From Nonomuraea typhae (lineage in GTDB: Bacteria; Actinomycetota; Actinomycetes; Streptosporangiales; Streptosporangiaceae), in contig NZ_VRLV01000004.1 of assembly GCF_009760925.1 (NCBI RefSeq), forward strand, positions 374,308 through 438,307: a DNA stretch of 64,000 bases. Direction: 5' to 3'. Positions within the stretch are counted from its first letter, which is position 1, and every line of letters starts with the position of its first letter. Under the pieces are notes generated by a model, which was not told the DNA's origin, ran no database searches, and worked only from the letters and a program-made list of their open reading frames with translations. Below, one piece after another: positions 49,269-58,073 of this stretch. The position numbers and the translations under genes are program-made.

Positions 49269-51388
49269 ACCCACGTCCTCAGCCGGACCGCGTTGGCCCG
49301 GTCGACCAGGGCGTGCCGCTCCTGCCGGGTGGCGGCGGCGCGGGCCAGGCGGCGGTAGATCTCCTCGAGCTGCCCGCGCACGCCCGCGTCGGTGAACGGG
49401 ACGGCGCCGAGCTTGACGCCGGCCGCCGGGCCCTTCTGGGCGATGCAGCCGAGCGCCGCGCTGAACACCTCGGCCTTCATGCCGTCGCGGCGGCTCTGGT
49501 CGAGGTCGGCCAGCGCCTCCAGGCGGTCGGCCGCGGCCGCCAGCGCCGGCGCGTCCGCGCCCCCGCCGCGGGCGTGGACGGCCACGCAGGCGAGCTGGGC
49601 GGCCACCCGGTGGCTGGAACTGGCCGGCACCTGGTCGAGCACGCCGGTGGCGCCGGCGCCGTCGCCGCCCGCCAGGTGGTGCCTGGCCAGGCCGAAGGCG
49701 GCGCTGACGAAGGCGCGGTCGGTCCGCCACACCGTGTCGTACCAGCGGCCGGCGTCCTGGCCCGCGGCCTCCAGCGCGAGGCCCAGGGCCAGCTTGGCCG
49801 CCGGTTCGCCGGGCCAGAAGGAGAAGCAGGCGTCGAAGTGCTGCACGGCGTCGGCCGGACGGCCGGAGGTCAGCGCGTGCACACCCTGGTACCAGGTGAG
49901 GCGCCAGTCGCCGCCCAGGTGCCCGGCCGCGTCGGCCAGCGCCCGCCCGGTCTCGGGGTGCGCGGACTCGGCCAGCAGCCGGATCCGGGTCAGCGCGCTC
50001 TCCGTCGTCTTCGGCATCGCCTCCACCTGGGCCAGCAGTTCCTGCGGCGACCGGCCGGCCAGCCCGGCCAGCGCGCCGGCGGCCGGGTCCGCTGGGTCGG
50101 CCAGGGGCACCGGCAGCGCCGCCGCGACCTGCAGCGGGTCCAGCGGCGCGAACACCCGGCTCTGGTCGGCCGACAGCGCCGCCCCCGCCGCCAGCCGTTC
50201 CGGGCCGAACAATCCGGAGACGTTCGGGAACGGCTTGCCCTCCGCCGCAGCGCTGATCTCCCGCAGGACGCCGGTGAGCTGCTCCTCCATCTCGGCCGAG
50301 CTCTGGAAACGGGCCCCCGGCTCCCGGTCGGTGGCCCGGCGCAGCAGCCGGGTGAACGACTCGTGGCCGCAGTCGGCCGGCAGCGGGTTCTCCTTGCCGT
50401 CGCGGGCCGGGCTGAAATTCGGTACGGCCAGCACCGCCAGCGTCCTGGCCACGGTGTACAGGTCGGAGGTGACGGAGGCGGCCACGGTGTCCAGTTCGGG
50501 TGCGTGGTAGCCGACCGTGACCCAGGAGGTGCCGGGCGGCGAGCCGATGCGCTGGACGGCGCCGAGGTCGATGAGCTTGAGCCGCTTGCCGACCCGGATG
50601 GCGTTGGCCGGCTTCAGGTCGCAGTAGACCAGCCCCTGTTCGTGCAGGTAGCCGAAGGCGCGCAGGATCTCCCTGCCGTACTTGAGCGTGTCGCGCAGCG
50701 GCAGCAGGCCCTGGCGGCGCAGCTGGTGCAGCGACTGGCCGCCGACGAACTCCATGACGATGTAGCTGAGCCCGTCGTGCTGCTGGAAGTTGATGATGTC
50801 GACGATGTTCGGGTGGTCGACCGAGATGAGGAAGCGCCGCTCGGCCTCGGCCGCCGCCAGCGCGTCGGGGTCGGAGGTGTTGAGCAGGCCCTTGAGCACG
50901 ACCGGCTTGCCGTCGAGGTTCTCGTCGGTGGCCATGTAGATCCAGCCGAGCCCGCCGTGGGCCATCGCGCCCCGCACCCGGTACTGGCCGCCGACCAGGT
51001 CGTCCTTGGCCAGCTTCGGGCTGAAGGAGAAGCGGGTACGGCAGTGCGGGCAGAACCCGTCGGCGCGCCCCGGCCGGCCGTCCCTGCCACGCCCGACCGG
51101 TTTCAGGCAACCGGGGTTGGTGCAGTACCGCTTCGACTCGGCGACCTGCGGATCCTTGAGCACCACGTCGTCGGGGTCGACGGTGGGCACCGGTGGCAGG
51201 TCCTCCAGCGCGTCGGCCAGCCGCCCGCTGGTCGGCCGGCTGACCGGCCCGCTGAGCGGCGTGCTCGTCGGGGTGGTCATCGGCCCGGTCAGGGGGGTGG
51301 AGGCCGGCGCCTCCGCCTTGTGCCCGGCCAGGTCGCAGTAGCCGTCTTCGATCGTGCCCGTGCAGCCCGGCTGGGTGCAGGTGGTCAT
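49265..51388 (-). CDS. pknG: PknG-like Ser/Thr protein kinase with rubredoxin-like and TPR domains
   Basis: 707 aa. N-terminal Cys motif (CTQPGC...YCDLAGH), Thr/Pro linker, then a rubredoxin-like metal site (Cys89, Cys94, Cys113, Cys116). The kinase domain has catalytic Lys166 (PVVLKG), HGGLGWIYMATD, MEFVGGQSL, VYCDLKPAN and DLG in place of DFG (LIDLGAV), as in mycobacterial PknG. The C-terminal half is helical TPR-like (SAAFGLARHHLAGGDGAGATGVLDQVPASSSHR). The match to PknG architecture is close over the whole length. Soluble; expected to phosphorylate a regulator of 2-oxoglutarate/glutamate metabolism in response to amino acids. Confidence 0.92.
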   Translation of the reverse strand: MTTCTQPGCTGTIEDGYCDLAGHKAEAPASTPLTGPMTTPTSTPLSGPVSRPTSGRLADALEDLPPVPTVDPDDVVLKDPQVAESKRYCTNPGCLKPVGRGRDGRPGRADGFCPHCRTRFSFSPKLAKDDLVGGQYRVRGAMAHGGLGWIYMATDENLDGKPVVLKGLLNTSDPDALAAAEAERRFLISVDHPNIVDIINFQQHDGLSYIVMEFVGGQSLHQLRRQGLLPLRDTLKYGREILRAFGYLHEQGLVYCDLKPANAIRVGKRLKLIDLGAVQRIGSPPGTSWVTVGYHAPELDTVAASVTSDLYTVARTLAVLAVPNFSPARDGKENPLPADCGHESFTRLLRRATDREPGARFQSSAEMEEQLTGVLREISAAAEGKPFPNVSGLFGPERLAAGAALSADQSRVFAPLDPLQVAAALPVPLADPADPAAGALAGLAGRSPQELLAQVEAMPKTTESALTRIRLLAESAHPETGRALADAAGHLGGDWRLTWYQGVHALTSGRPADAVQHFDACFSFWPGEPAAKLALGLALEAAGQDAGRWYDTVWRTDRAFVSAAFGLARHHLAGGDGAGATGVLDQVPASSSHRVAAQLACVAVHARGGGADAPALAAAADRLEALADLDQSRRDGMKAEVFSAALGCIAQKGPAAGVKLGAVPFTDAGVRGQLEEIYRRLARAAATRQERHALVDRANAVRLRTWV

Positions 51389-52575
51389 CGGCTGCCTCCG
51401 TGGATGGCGTTCTGGTAGAGGTCGACGGCGGCGGCCGCCTGCCGCAGGTCGCAGGGCGCGGACCAGAGCAGCGTCCGCGCCGTCTCGTAGAGGCGGGTGG
51501 CTTCGAGGTCTTCGGCCAGGCCGACGCGGGCGGCCTTGGCGTTGGTGGCGATGAGCAGGCCGCGCAGCTCGTCGCGGCGCTGGATGAGGCCGAATAGCGC
51601 ACGGGTCTTGCCCCGCGCGTGCTCGGCGGCTTCTGCCGCGGCCTTCTCCAGCGCGTCGAGGCGGGCGGACCGGGCCAGCCAGCCGTCGGTGGCGGCGTCG
51701 GCGCGGGTGAAGGTCGTGGTGAGGTCGGGCAGGCGGCTCACGGGCGCCGCCGAGGCGGGCAGGTTGATCTTCACGACCACCTGGCCGTGGGCCATCCGGG
51801 CGGCCGCCTCGGCCTGCCGTACCGTGTCGATGGCGGCGAGCAGCCGGTCGCGGCGGGCGGTGTAGTCGCGTTTGGCGGCCAGCGCGCGTTCCAGGTCGGC
51901 GCGGCCGGTGGCCAGGAGCGCGACGATGCGGTCCAGCTCCGGCCCCGGCGGGGCGGCGCCGATCGGATCCTCGACCACCTCGGCGCGCACCCGGGATAAC
52001 GCGGTCTCGACGGCGCCGAGGTCGAGCCGCTCGCCGAGCTCGCGGCTCATCGCGGCCAGCTCCTGCGCGGCGGCCTCGGCCTGCTCGAGGCGGGGCAGGG
52101 CCGGGTTCCAGACCGCGTCCACGGCCTGCAGCGTCGCGGTGATCTCGCCGAAGGCCGCGTCCATTCTGGCCACGGTCTCGTTGAGGGTCAGGTGCTCGTC
52201 CGGCTCCGCCTCGCCCAGCGTGCGCAGTTCGACGGGCTTGACCGCGGCCTTGAGCACGACGGAGGAGCCGAGCAGCAGGGCCGTGATCTCGGCCAGCTCG
52301 GCGGGGCCGGGTCTGCCGCGCCGGGCCCTGACCTCCTCGGCCGCGCGCAGCACGGCACGGTAGAGGTCGTAGAGCGCCCACATCTCGGCCACGAACGCCT
52401 GCGCGGCCGTCCACCGCCGCCCGGTCTCGCCGCGCAGCGCGGCGCCCTTGAGCAGCTGGTAGGTGGTGTGGGCCTCCAGGTCGAGCAGGTCGCCCGAGAT
52501 GCGGTCGCGCTCCTCTGCCCGTGCGTGGAGCTCGTGGTCGGCTCCTTCCCGGCTCATGGGTGGACCCAGGCTCAT
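51385..52575 (-). CDS. Predicted coiled-coil protein, first gene of the PknG operon (unknown)
   Basis: 396 aa, almost entirely alpha-helical by composition (long Ala/Glu/Arg/Leu runs such as RADLERALAAKRDYTARRDRLLAAIDTVRQ), with no membrane segment or signal. No known domain is recognised. The ATG at 52575 is chosen because GGGGAG precedes it by about 5 bp. The stop overlaps the pknG start by 4 bp, making it the first member of the seven-gene unit. It may be a scaffold or kinase adaptor; this is inference from position. Confidence 0.75.
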   Translation of the reverse strand: MSLGPPMSREGADHELHARAEERDRISGDLLDLEAHTTYQLLKGAALRGETGRRWTAAQAFVAEMWALYDLYRAVLRAAEEVRARRGRPGPAELAEITALLLGSSVVLKAAVKPVELRTLGEAEPDEHLTLNETVARMDAAFGEITATLQAVDAVWNPALPRLEQAEAAAQELAAMSRELGERLDLGAVETALSRVRAEVVEDPIGAAPPGPELDRIVALLATGRADLERALAAKRDYTARRDRLLAAIDTVRQAEAAARMAHGQVVVKINLPASAAPVSRLPDLTTTFTRADAATDGWLARSARLDALEKAAAEAAEHARGKTRALFGLIQRRDELRGLLIATNAKAARVGLAEDLEATRLYETARTLLWSAPCDLRQAAAAVDLYQNAIHGGSR

Positions 52576-52676
52576 CACACTCCCCGTTCAGGTCAGGTAG
52601 GGGGATCCCTGACTTCACCCTGATTCAACCCTGTGACGCCTGCAGTTCGCTTAAATCTGCTCATACCGTCGGTGGC

Positions 52677-52832
52677 ATGGGACGAATTCTTCTGATCATC
52701 GCCGCGTTGGTCGCGGCCTTCATTCTGCTCGGCCCGCTCGTGGGCTTCGTGTTCACGCTCATCAAGTGGGGGCTCATCATCGGCGCGGTCGTGTTCGGCG
52801 TGCTGTTGCTCAAGAGGGTGTTCGCCGACTGA
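52677..52832 (+). CDS. Small membrane peptide (unknown)
   Basis: 51 aa, mostly hydrophobic: MGRILLIIAALVAAFILLGPLVGF, then a second hydrophobic stretch and a short basic end (LLKRVFAD). It probably spans the membrane twice as a hairpin. A weak purine-rich GGTGG lies just before the ATG. It sits between the leftward PknG operon and the rightward efe operon. Function unknown. Confidence 0.55.
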   Translation: MGRILLIIAALVAAFILLGPLVGFVFTLIKWGLIIGAVVFGVLLLKRVFAD

Positions 52833-52867
52833 CCGAATCCGGCCGTGGCGCACTTCACCCTCCGCTG

Positions 52868-52901
52868 TTAGGTTAGGGGAAGCTAAGTTAGGGGCACCTA
52901 A
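52868..52901 (+). promoter_or_regulatory. Two overlapping DtxR/IdeR-type iron boxes upstream of efeO
   Basis: Compared with the 19-bp consensus TTAGGTTAGCCTAACCTAA, the segment 52868-52886 matches at 15 of 19 positions and 52883-52901 at 13 of 19, counted by hand. They lie 18-50 bp before the efeO start, which fits iron-dependent repression of the efe genes. Confidence 0.75.
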
Positions 52902-52918
52902 GGCACCAAGGAGTCCCC

Positions 52919-54100
52919 ATGGCCACCGTGTTTCGCTCGCTCGCCGCGTGCGGCGCTCTCGCCTTCGCCCTGGCCGCCTGCTCGGGCGCCGACGACGGGA
53001 CCGACGGAGGGAGTGGCAGCGGAAGCGGTAGCAGCGGTTTCGTCCAGCCCGCGCCCACGGGCGCGGTCAAGGAGACCGTCGCCGTGGCCGCCACCGACAC
53101 CACGTGCGTCGCCGACAAGACCGACCTGCAGGCCGGCGTCGTCAAGTTCGCCATCAAGAACACCGGCACCCAGTTCACCGCCGTCTACGTCTACCGCGCC
53201 GACCAGAGCGTGGTGTCCGAGCGGAACAACATCCAGCCGGGCGCCTCCGCCGACCTCGTCGTCGAGCTGGGGGGCGGCTCCTACCAGCTCGCCTGCAAGC
53301 CCGGTCACAAGGGCGACGGCATCCGCCAGGACGTCAAGGTCACCGGCGAACTGGCCAAGCAGGCCGACCCGCGCGTCACCCGGGCCGTGGACGACTACCG
53401 CGCCTACGTCGGCGCCCAGGTCGACGACTCGATCGCCAAGACGAAGGAGTTCGTCGCCGCGGTCAAGAAGGGCGACGTGGACAAGGCCAAGGAGCTCTAC
53501 GCCCCCAGCCGCTACGGCTGGGAGAGCGTCGAGCCGGTGGCCGAGGCGTTCGGCGACATCGACCCCAAGGTGGACCTGCGCGAGGCCGACCTCGAAGAGG
53601 GCCAGAAGTGGACCGGCTGGCACCGTCTGGAGAAGGCCCTCTGGAAGGCCCCCAAGACGCTGGCCAAGGAGGCGGCGTACGGCGACCAGCTCCTGAAGGA
53701 CCTCGACGACCTCAAGTCACGCATCCCCGAGGCCCAGATGGACGCCACCTCCATGGCCAACGGCGCCAAGGAACTTCTCGACGAGGTGGCCACCGGCAAG
53801 ATCACCGGCGAGGAGGAGGCGTTCTCCCGCACCGACCTGTGGGACTTCGCCGCCAACGTCGAGGGCGCCAAGAAGGTCTACGACCTGCTCACCCCGGTCC
53901 TTCAGGAGAAGAACCCGGCGCTGGTGACCACGCTCGACACCGAGTTCGCCGACCTGGACAAGCTGCTCAAGACGCACGCCTCCGGCGACGGCTGGGTCAC
54001 CTACGACAAGCTCACCAAGCCCCAGATCAAGGAGCTGGCCGACGCCGTCAACGCCCTCGCCGAGCCCTTGTCGGGCCTGGCCCAGGCCGTGGCGGGCTGA
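52919..54100 (+). CDS. efeO: Iron uptake system lipoprotein EfeO
   Basis: 393 aa. Lipoprotein signal (lipobox near Cys21) and a Ser/Gly linker, then a cupredoxin-like domain (residues about 50-140, TCVADKTDLQAGVVKFAIKNTG, with YQLACKPGHKGDG) and a C-terminal imelysin/M75 domain with the HxxE motif in GWHRLEKALW. This is the full EfeO architecture, which binds iron (and possibly copper) outside the membrane for delivery to the EfeU permease. Iron boxes precede it and efeB follows 3 bp later. No efeU is seen within the window. Confidence 0.93.
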   Translation: MATVFRSLAACGALAFALAACSGADDGTDGGSGSGSGSSGFVQPAPTGAVKETVAVAATDTTCVADKTDLQAGVVKFAIKNTGTQFTAVYVYRADQSVVSERNNIQPGASADLVVELGGGSYQLACKPGHKGDGIRQDVKVTGELAKQADPRVTRAVDDYRAYVGAQVDDSIAKTKEFVAAVKKGDVDKAKELYAPSRYGWESVEPVAEAFGDIDPKVDLREADLEEGQKWTGWHRLEKALWKAPKTLAKEAAYGDQLLKDLDDLKSRIPEAQMDATSMANGAKELLDEVATGKITGEEEAFSRTDLWDFAANVEGAKKVYDLLTPVLQEKNPALVTTLDTEFADLDKLLKTHASGDGWVTYDKLTKPQIKELADAVNALAEPLSGLAQAVAG

Positions 54101-54103
54101 GCC

Positions 54104-55306
54104 GTGGCCGTCTCACGCCGGAGTCTGCTCGCCGGGGCCGGTCTGGTCGCGGGCGCGGGCGTCGCGGCCGCGGGGATCTCCCTGGTACGGCCCGGCAGCC
54201 CGGAACCGGCGCAGGCGGCGCCGTCCGCGATCCCCTTCCACGGCCCGCACCAGTCCGGCATCGCCACCCCGGTCCAGGACCGGCTGCACTTCGCCGCCTT
54301 CGACCTCCTCGAGCCGTCCCTGCCCCGGGCGGTCGCGCTGCTGAAGGCGTGGACCGAGGCGGCGGTGCGGATGACGGCCGGGCAGGAGGTGGGCGGCGGC
54401 GCGCTGGGCTCGCCGCTGGCCCCGCCGGACGACACCGGTGAGGCGCTCGGCCTGCCCGCCTCCCGGCTGACGCTGACGGTCGGCTTCGGGCCGTCGTTCT
54501 TCGACAGGCTCAAGCTGGGCGACCGGCGGCCGGGCGCGCTGCGCAGGCTGCCGCACTTCCCGGCCGACAAGCTGGACCCGGCCCGCAGCGACGGCGACCT
54601 GTGCGTGCAGGCGTGCGCCGACGACCCGCAGGTGGCGGTGCACGCGGTCAGGAACCTCGCCCGCCTGGCCTTCGGCACCGCCGCGGTGCGCTGGTCGCAG
54701 CTCGGCTTCGGCAAGACCTCCTCCACCACGCCCGAGGCGCAGACGCCGCGCAACCTCATGGGGTTCAAGGACGGCACCAACAACATCGCCTTCAACGACA
54801 CGGCCACGCTGGATCAGCACGTCTGGGTAGGGGACGAGGGGCCGCAGTGGCTCCGGGGCGGGTCCTATCTCGTGGCCCGGCGGATCCGGATGCACGTGGA
54901 GACCTGGGACCGGACCTCGCTGAAGGAGCAGGAGGACATCTTCGGGCGGACCAAGGGCGAGGGCGCGCCTTACGGCGGGCGGCGGGAGCACGACGAGGTC
55001 GATCTGGCCAGGCAGCCGGTCGACTCGCACGTGCGGCTGTCCAATCCCGGCTCGCTGGGCGGGGTGCGGATCCTGCGCCGGGGCTACTCGTTCACCGACG
55101 GCACCGACGGTCTGGGCAGGCTGGACGCGGGCTTGTTCTTCATCGCCTACCAACGCAACCCCGAGTCCGGATTTATCCCGATTCAGCGGGCGTTGGCGCG
55201 GCAGGATCCGCTCAACGAGTACATCCAGCACATCGGCTCCGGCATCTGGGCCTGCCCGCCCGGCGTCGCGCCCGGCCAGTTCTGGGGCCAGGCGCTCCTC
55301 ACCTAG
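54104..55306 (+). CDS. efeB: Tat-exported DyP-type heme peroxidase EfeB
   Basis: 400 aa. Twin-arginine signal (VSRRSLLAGAGLVAGAGVAAAG). DyP hallmark GFKDGTNN (catalytic Asp) near residue 222, proximal heme His probably in DSHVRLSNP near residue 308, and Arg in ILRRGYSF. EfeB oxidises iron or releases it from heme in the EfeUOB system. GTG start 3 bp after efeO, so co-expressed under the same iron boxes. Confidence 0.94.
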   Translation: MAVSRRSLLAGAGLVAGAGVAAAGISLVRPGSPEPAQAAPSAIPFHGPHQSGIATPVQDRLHFAAFDLLEPSLPRAVALLKAWTEAAVRMTAGQEVGGGALGSPLAPPDDTGEALGLPASRLTLTVGFGPSFFDRLKLGDRRPGALRRLPHFPADKLDPARSDGDLCVQACADDPQVAVHAVRNLARLAFGTAAVRWSQLGFGKTSSTTPEAQTPRNLMGFKDGTNNIAFNDTATLDQHVWVGDEGPQWLRGGSYLVARRIRMHVETWDRTSLKEQEDIFGRTKGEGAPYGGRREHDEVDLARQPVDSHVRLSNPGSLGGVRILRRGYSFTDGTDGLGRLDAGLFFIAYQRNPESGFIPIQRALARQDPLNEYIQHIGSGIWACPPGVAPGQFWGQALLT

Positions 55307-55338
55307 CGTGATTCGATGGACGCGCGCATAGTGGGTTG

Positions 55339-56616
55339 ATGGAGGCGCGACCCGCGGTCGATGACGCCGCGCTCGGGCGCGAGGCCATGGCCGTGCTCGA
55401 GGCGAACTGGACGGGGACCGCGACCGTGCCCGCGCCCGGCCTCTACCCGCACCAGTGGAGCTGGGACTCCGCCTTCGTCGCCATCGGCCTGGCCCGCCAC
55501 CGCCCCCAGCGCGCCGAGGCCGAGCTGGCCAACCTCCTGGCCGGCCAGTGGTCCACCGGCATGGTCCCGCACATCGTCTTCCACACCCCCGAGGCATACT
55601 TTCCCGGCCCGTCCGTCTGGCGCTCCCAGGACCACTCCGCCGCGCCCCACTCCGTGCTCACCTCCGGCCTCACCGCACCGCCCCTGCACGCCCTCGCCAC
55701 CTGGTGGCTGTGGCGGCACGGCGGCGACACCGCCTTCGCCCGGCACGTGTACCCCATGCTCGCCGCCCAGCACGCCTACCTGGCCGCCGCCCGCGACCTC
55801 GGCGGCGCCGGCCTGGCCGCGATCATCCACCCCTGGGAGTCGGGCATGGACGACAGCCCCGCCTGGGACGAGCCGCTCGCCGCCCTGCCCGAGATCCGGT
55901 ACGGCTACCGCAACGTGGACCTGGACGAGCGCCACCCCGACAGCGACCACGACCGCTACGTCTGGCTGGCCCTGCGCTACCGCAACTCCGGATACCGCCC
56001 CGAGTACCTGCGTGACGAACACCCCTTCGCCATCGAAGACCCGATGTTCAACGGCATCTGGCTCGCCTCCTGCCAGGCGCTGGCCGAACTCGCGACCGTC
56101 GCCGGCGCCGACCCCCGGCCCCACCGCGAGCAGGCGGAACGCATCAGGAAGGCCCTGCTCGAACGCCTCTGGGACGGCTGCTTCTACGCCCGGGACCTGC
56201 GCACCGACCGGCTCATCCGCATCTGCACCGTCGGCGGCTTCGGCCCCCTGCTCGACCCCTACCTGCCCGCCGCGAACGTCGGCGCCCTCATCGACGTGCT
56301 CGAATCCGCCCGGTTCATGGGCGCCACCGGCTACCCCGTGCCCAGCTGCGAGATCAGGGCCGCCCAGTTCGACCGCACCCGCTATTGGCGCGGCCCCTCC
56401 TGGGTCAACACCAACTGGCTGCTGCGCCGGGCCGCCGCCGTGCACTCCCTCGACCAGCTCGGCCGCCAGCTCGCCACCGGCACACTCCGCCTCGTCCGGC
56501 AGGCCGGGTTCCGCGAGTGCTTCGACCCGTTCGACGGCAGCGGACGCGGCTGCCGGGACTTCTCCTGGAGTGCGGCGCTCACCCTGGATCTGCTGGCCGA
56601 TAGCGTGGAGGAATGA
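55339..56616 (+). CDS. GH63-like (mannosyl-/glucosylglycerate hydrolase type) glycoside hydrolase
   Basis: 425 aa (alpha/alpha)6-barrel glycosidase. Motifs are YPHQWSWDSAFVAIGLARH near residue 35, PWESGMDDSPAWDEPL (likely general-acid Asp), YWRGPSWVNTNWLL, and ECFDPFDGSGRGCRDFSWSAAL (Glu of the E-x-F/Y-D-P motif as likely general base). This resembles enzymes that hydrolyse mannosylglycerate or glucosylglycerate, compatible solutes in actinobacteria. No signal peptide. Substrate inferred. ATG at 55339; overlaps the next gene by 4 bp. Confidence 0.8.
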   Translation: MEARPAVDDAALGREAMAVLEANWTGTATVPAPGLYPHQWSWDSAFVAIGLARHRPQRAEAELANLLAGQWSTGMVPHIVFHTPEAYFPGPSVWRSQDHSAAPHSVLTSGLTAPPLHALATWWLWRHGGDTAFARHVYPMLAAQHAYLAAARDLGGAGLAAIIHPWESGMDDSPAWDEPLAALPEIRYGYRNVDLDERHPDSDHDRYVWLALRYRNSGYRPEYLRDEHPFAIEDPMFNGIWLASCQALAELATVAGADPRPHREQAERIRKALLERLWDGCFYARDLRTDRLIRICTVGGFGPLLDPYLPAANVGALIDVLESARFMGATGYPVPSCEIRAAQFDRTRYWRGPSWVNTNWLLRRAAAVHSLDQLGRQLATGTLRLVRQAGFRECFDPFDGSGRGCRDFSWSAALTLDLLADSVEE

Positions 56617-57086
56617 GTTTCCTGCGCCGCCTGCCCGCCGACGTCCGCAAGGCCCTGGCCACCGAGCCGGGGGAGCGTGTGCTCGCCTTCGCCCCCTCGG
56701 GGGACGGGTGGGTGGTGGCCACGGATCTCGCCCTGCACCTGCCGGGCGGGGCGCGCGTGCCGTACGAGATGATCGACAGGGCCGCGTGGAGCGAGGAGGG
56801 GCTGCGCGTCACCACCACCGACGGCGAGCGTCACGAGGCGCCGGTGAGCGAGCCGCGGCGGGTGCCGGAGACCGTGCGCGAGCGCGTGAACTCCACCATC
56901 GTGGTCAACAAGCACGTGCAGCTGCCCGGGCGGGGCGGGGTGCGCCTGGTGGCCCGCCGCCCGCCCGGCGGCGAGGTGAAGGAGTGGACGCTCGTCTTCG
57001 ACGAGGGCATCGACCCGGCCGACCCCGGCGTGCGCGCCCAGGCCGAGCAGGCCCTCGAGGGCGTACGGCGGAGCATGGGCGTCTAG
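56613..57086 (+). CDS. Conserved actinobacterial-type protein with PH-like layout (unknown)
   Basis: 157 aa, soluble. Alternating strands (GERVLAFAPSGDGWVVATDLALHLPGGARVPYEMIDRAAWSEEGLRVTTTDGE) suggest a PH-like beta barrel in the first 75 residues. NSTIVVNKHVQLPGRGGVRLVARRPPGG and a C-terminal helix follow. No catalytic motif seen. Start overlaps the hydrolase stop (ATGA). Function unknown. Confidence 0.7.
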   Translation: MSFLRRLPADVRKALATEPGERVLAFAPSGDGWVVATDLALHLPGGARVPYEMIDRAAWSEEGLRVTTTDGERHEAPVSEPRRVPETVRERVNSTIVVNKHVQLPGRGGVRLVARRPPGGEVKEWTLVFDEGIDPADPGVRAQAEQALEGVRRSMGV

Positions 57087-57150
57087 GGCCCGTCCTCAGG
57101 GAGCCGGGCGCTGGAGCCCGTCTTAGGGGGGCAGGCCGCGCAGCCGGGAC

Positions 57151-58014
57151 TCAGGGAGTCAGGCCGCGCAGCCGGGACTTCACCAGGGCGGTGGTCAGCG
57201 GGCCGGCCTCCCAGTCGCCGTCGATCGGGGTGATGGTCACGTGCCCGGCGTCCAGGAGCGTACGGTCGGCGGCGGGGACCGGGTCGGGGCCGCTCGCCGG
57301 CACCGGCAGGATGCGGTAGCACGCCGGGCACGCCTCCGGCGCGGGGACGTAGCGGGTGGAGACGAACGCCGAGGTGCCCAGGCGGGCGAAGCTGACCTTG
57401 CCGCTGGGCCGTACCGGATAGTTGACGTTCAGCGCCGTGAGGGGCGGGAGGGGCGCGCGCGCCAGCCGATCGACCAGCTTGGTGGCGAACGCGACCGACT
57501 GGGCGGCGCTGGGGAAGGACGGCGGGGTGGTCGAGGTGTCCACCGCGGTGCTGATCGCGACCGCCGGAACCCCGGCGTCCAGCGCCGCGATCGTGGCGCC
57601 GACGGTGCCGGAGTGGTTGGTAATGGCGGCGACGTTCTGGCCCGCGTTCGGCCCGGAGACGACCAGGTCGGGCGGGTTCGCGGCGAGGACGACCCGGAGC
57701 CCGAAGGCCACGGCGTCACCCGGGCTGCCGGTCACCGACCATACGCCGGGCGAGCGCTCCACGGCCTCGAGGGTGGAGCCGAACCGGGCGTTGAACGCGG
57801 TGCCGCTCCCGCTGGCGTCGGCGGCCGGGGCCACCACGGTGACCTCGTGCCCCGCGGCGATCAGGGACTGGCGCAGCGCCTGGATGAACGGGAAGGCGTA
57901 GCCGTCGTCGTTGGTCAGCAGGATGCGCAGGGAGACGGTGTGCGGCTGAGCCTGGGCCTGGGCGGGGCCGGCCAGGGACAGCGCGAGGAGAAGGGCGGCG
58001 AGGACTCGTAACAC
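57151..58014 (-). CDS. surE: Secreted SurE-like 5'/3'-nucleotidase
   Basis: 287 aa. A signal peptide (VLRVLAALLLALSLAGPAQAQA) precedes the SurE fold: RILLTNDDGY (metal-binding Asp pair), VVAPAADASGSG, VSGPNAGQN, YSGTV-type NHSGTVGA, and LNVNYP. Most bacterial SurE proteins are cytosolic, so the exported form is notable. GTG start at 58014 chosen from GGGAG six bases upstream. Divergent from a TetR-family gene. Confidence 0.87.
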   Translation of the reverse strand: MLRVLAALLLALSLAGPAQAQAQPHTVSLRILLTNDDGYAFPFIQALRQSLIAAGHEVTVVAPAADASGSGTAFNARFGSTLEAVERSPGVWSVTGSPGDAVAFGLRVVLAANPPDLVVSGPNAGQNVAAITNHSGTVGATIAALDAGVPAVAISTAVDTSTTPPSFPSAAQSVAFATKLVDRLARAPLPPLTALNVNYPVRPSGKVSFARLGTSAFVSTRYVPAPEACPACYRILPVPASGPDPVPAADRTLLDAGHVTITPIDGDWEAGPLTTALVKSRLRGLTP

Positions 58015-58050
58015 GGGGGCTCCCGGTCCGTACCTTCGCGCCTGAGGTAC

Positions 58051-58073
58051 ATACGTGACAGAGTGGAACGTAT
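58051..58073. promoter_or_regulatory. Inverted repeat between surE and the TetR gene
   Basis: ATACGT (58051-58056) and ACGTAT (58068-58073) are separated by 11 bp and abut the TetR start codon, a typical autoregulatory operator position. Confidence 0.5.

Noticed and set aside
56510..56560. Loss of the catalytic Glu in the GH63-like hydrolase (GSG where relatives may have GEG)
   Set aside because: The Glu of the E-x-F-D-P motif, which corresponds to the likely general base, is present, so the enzyme should be active.
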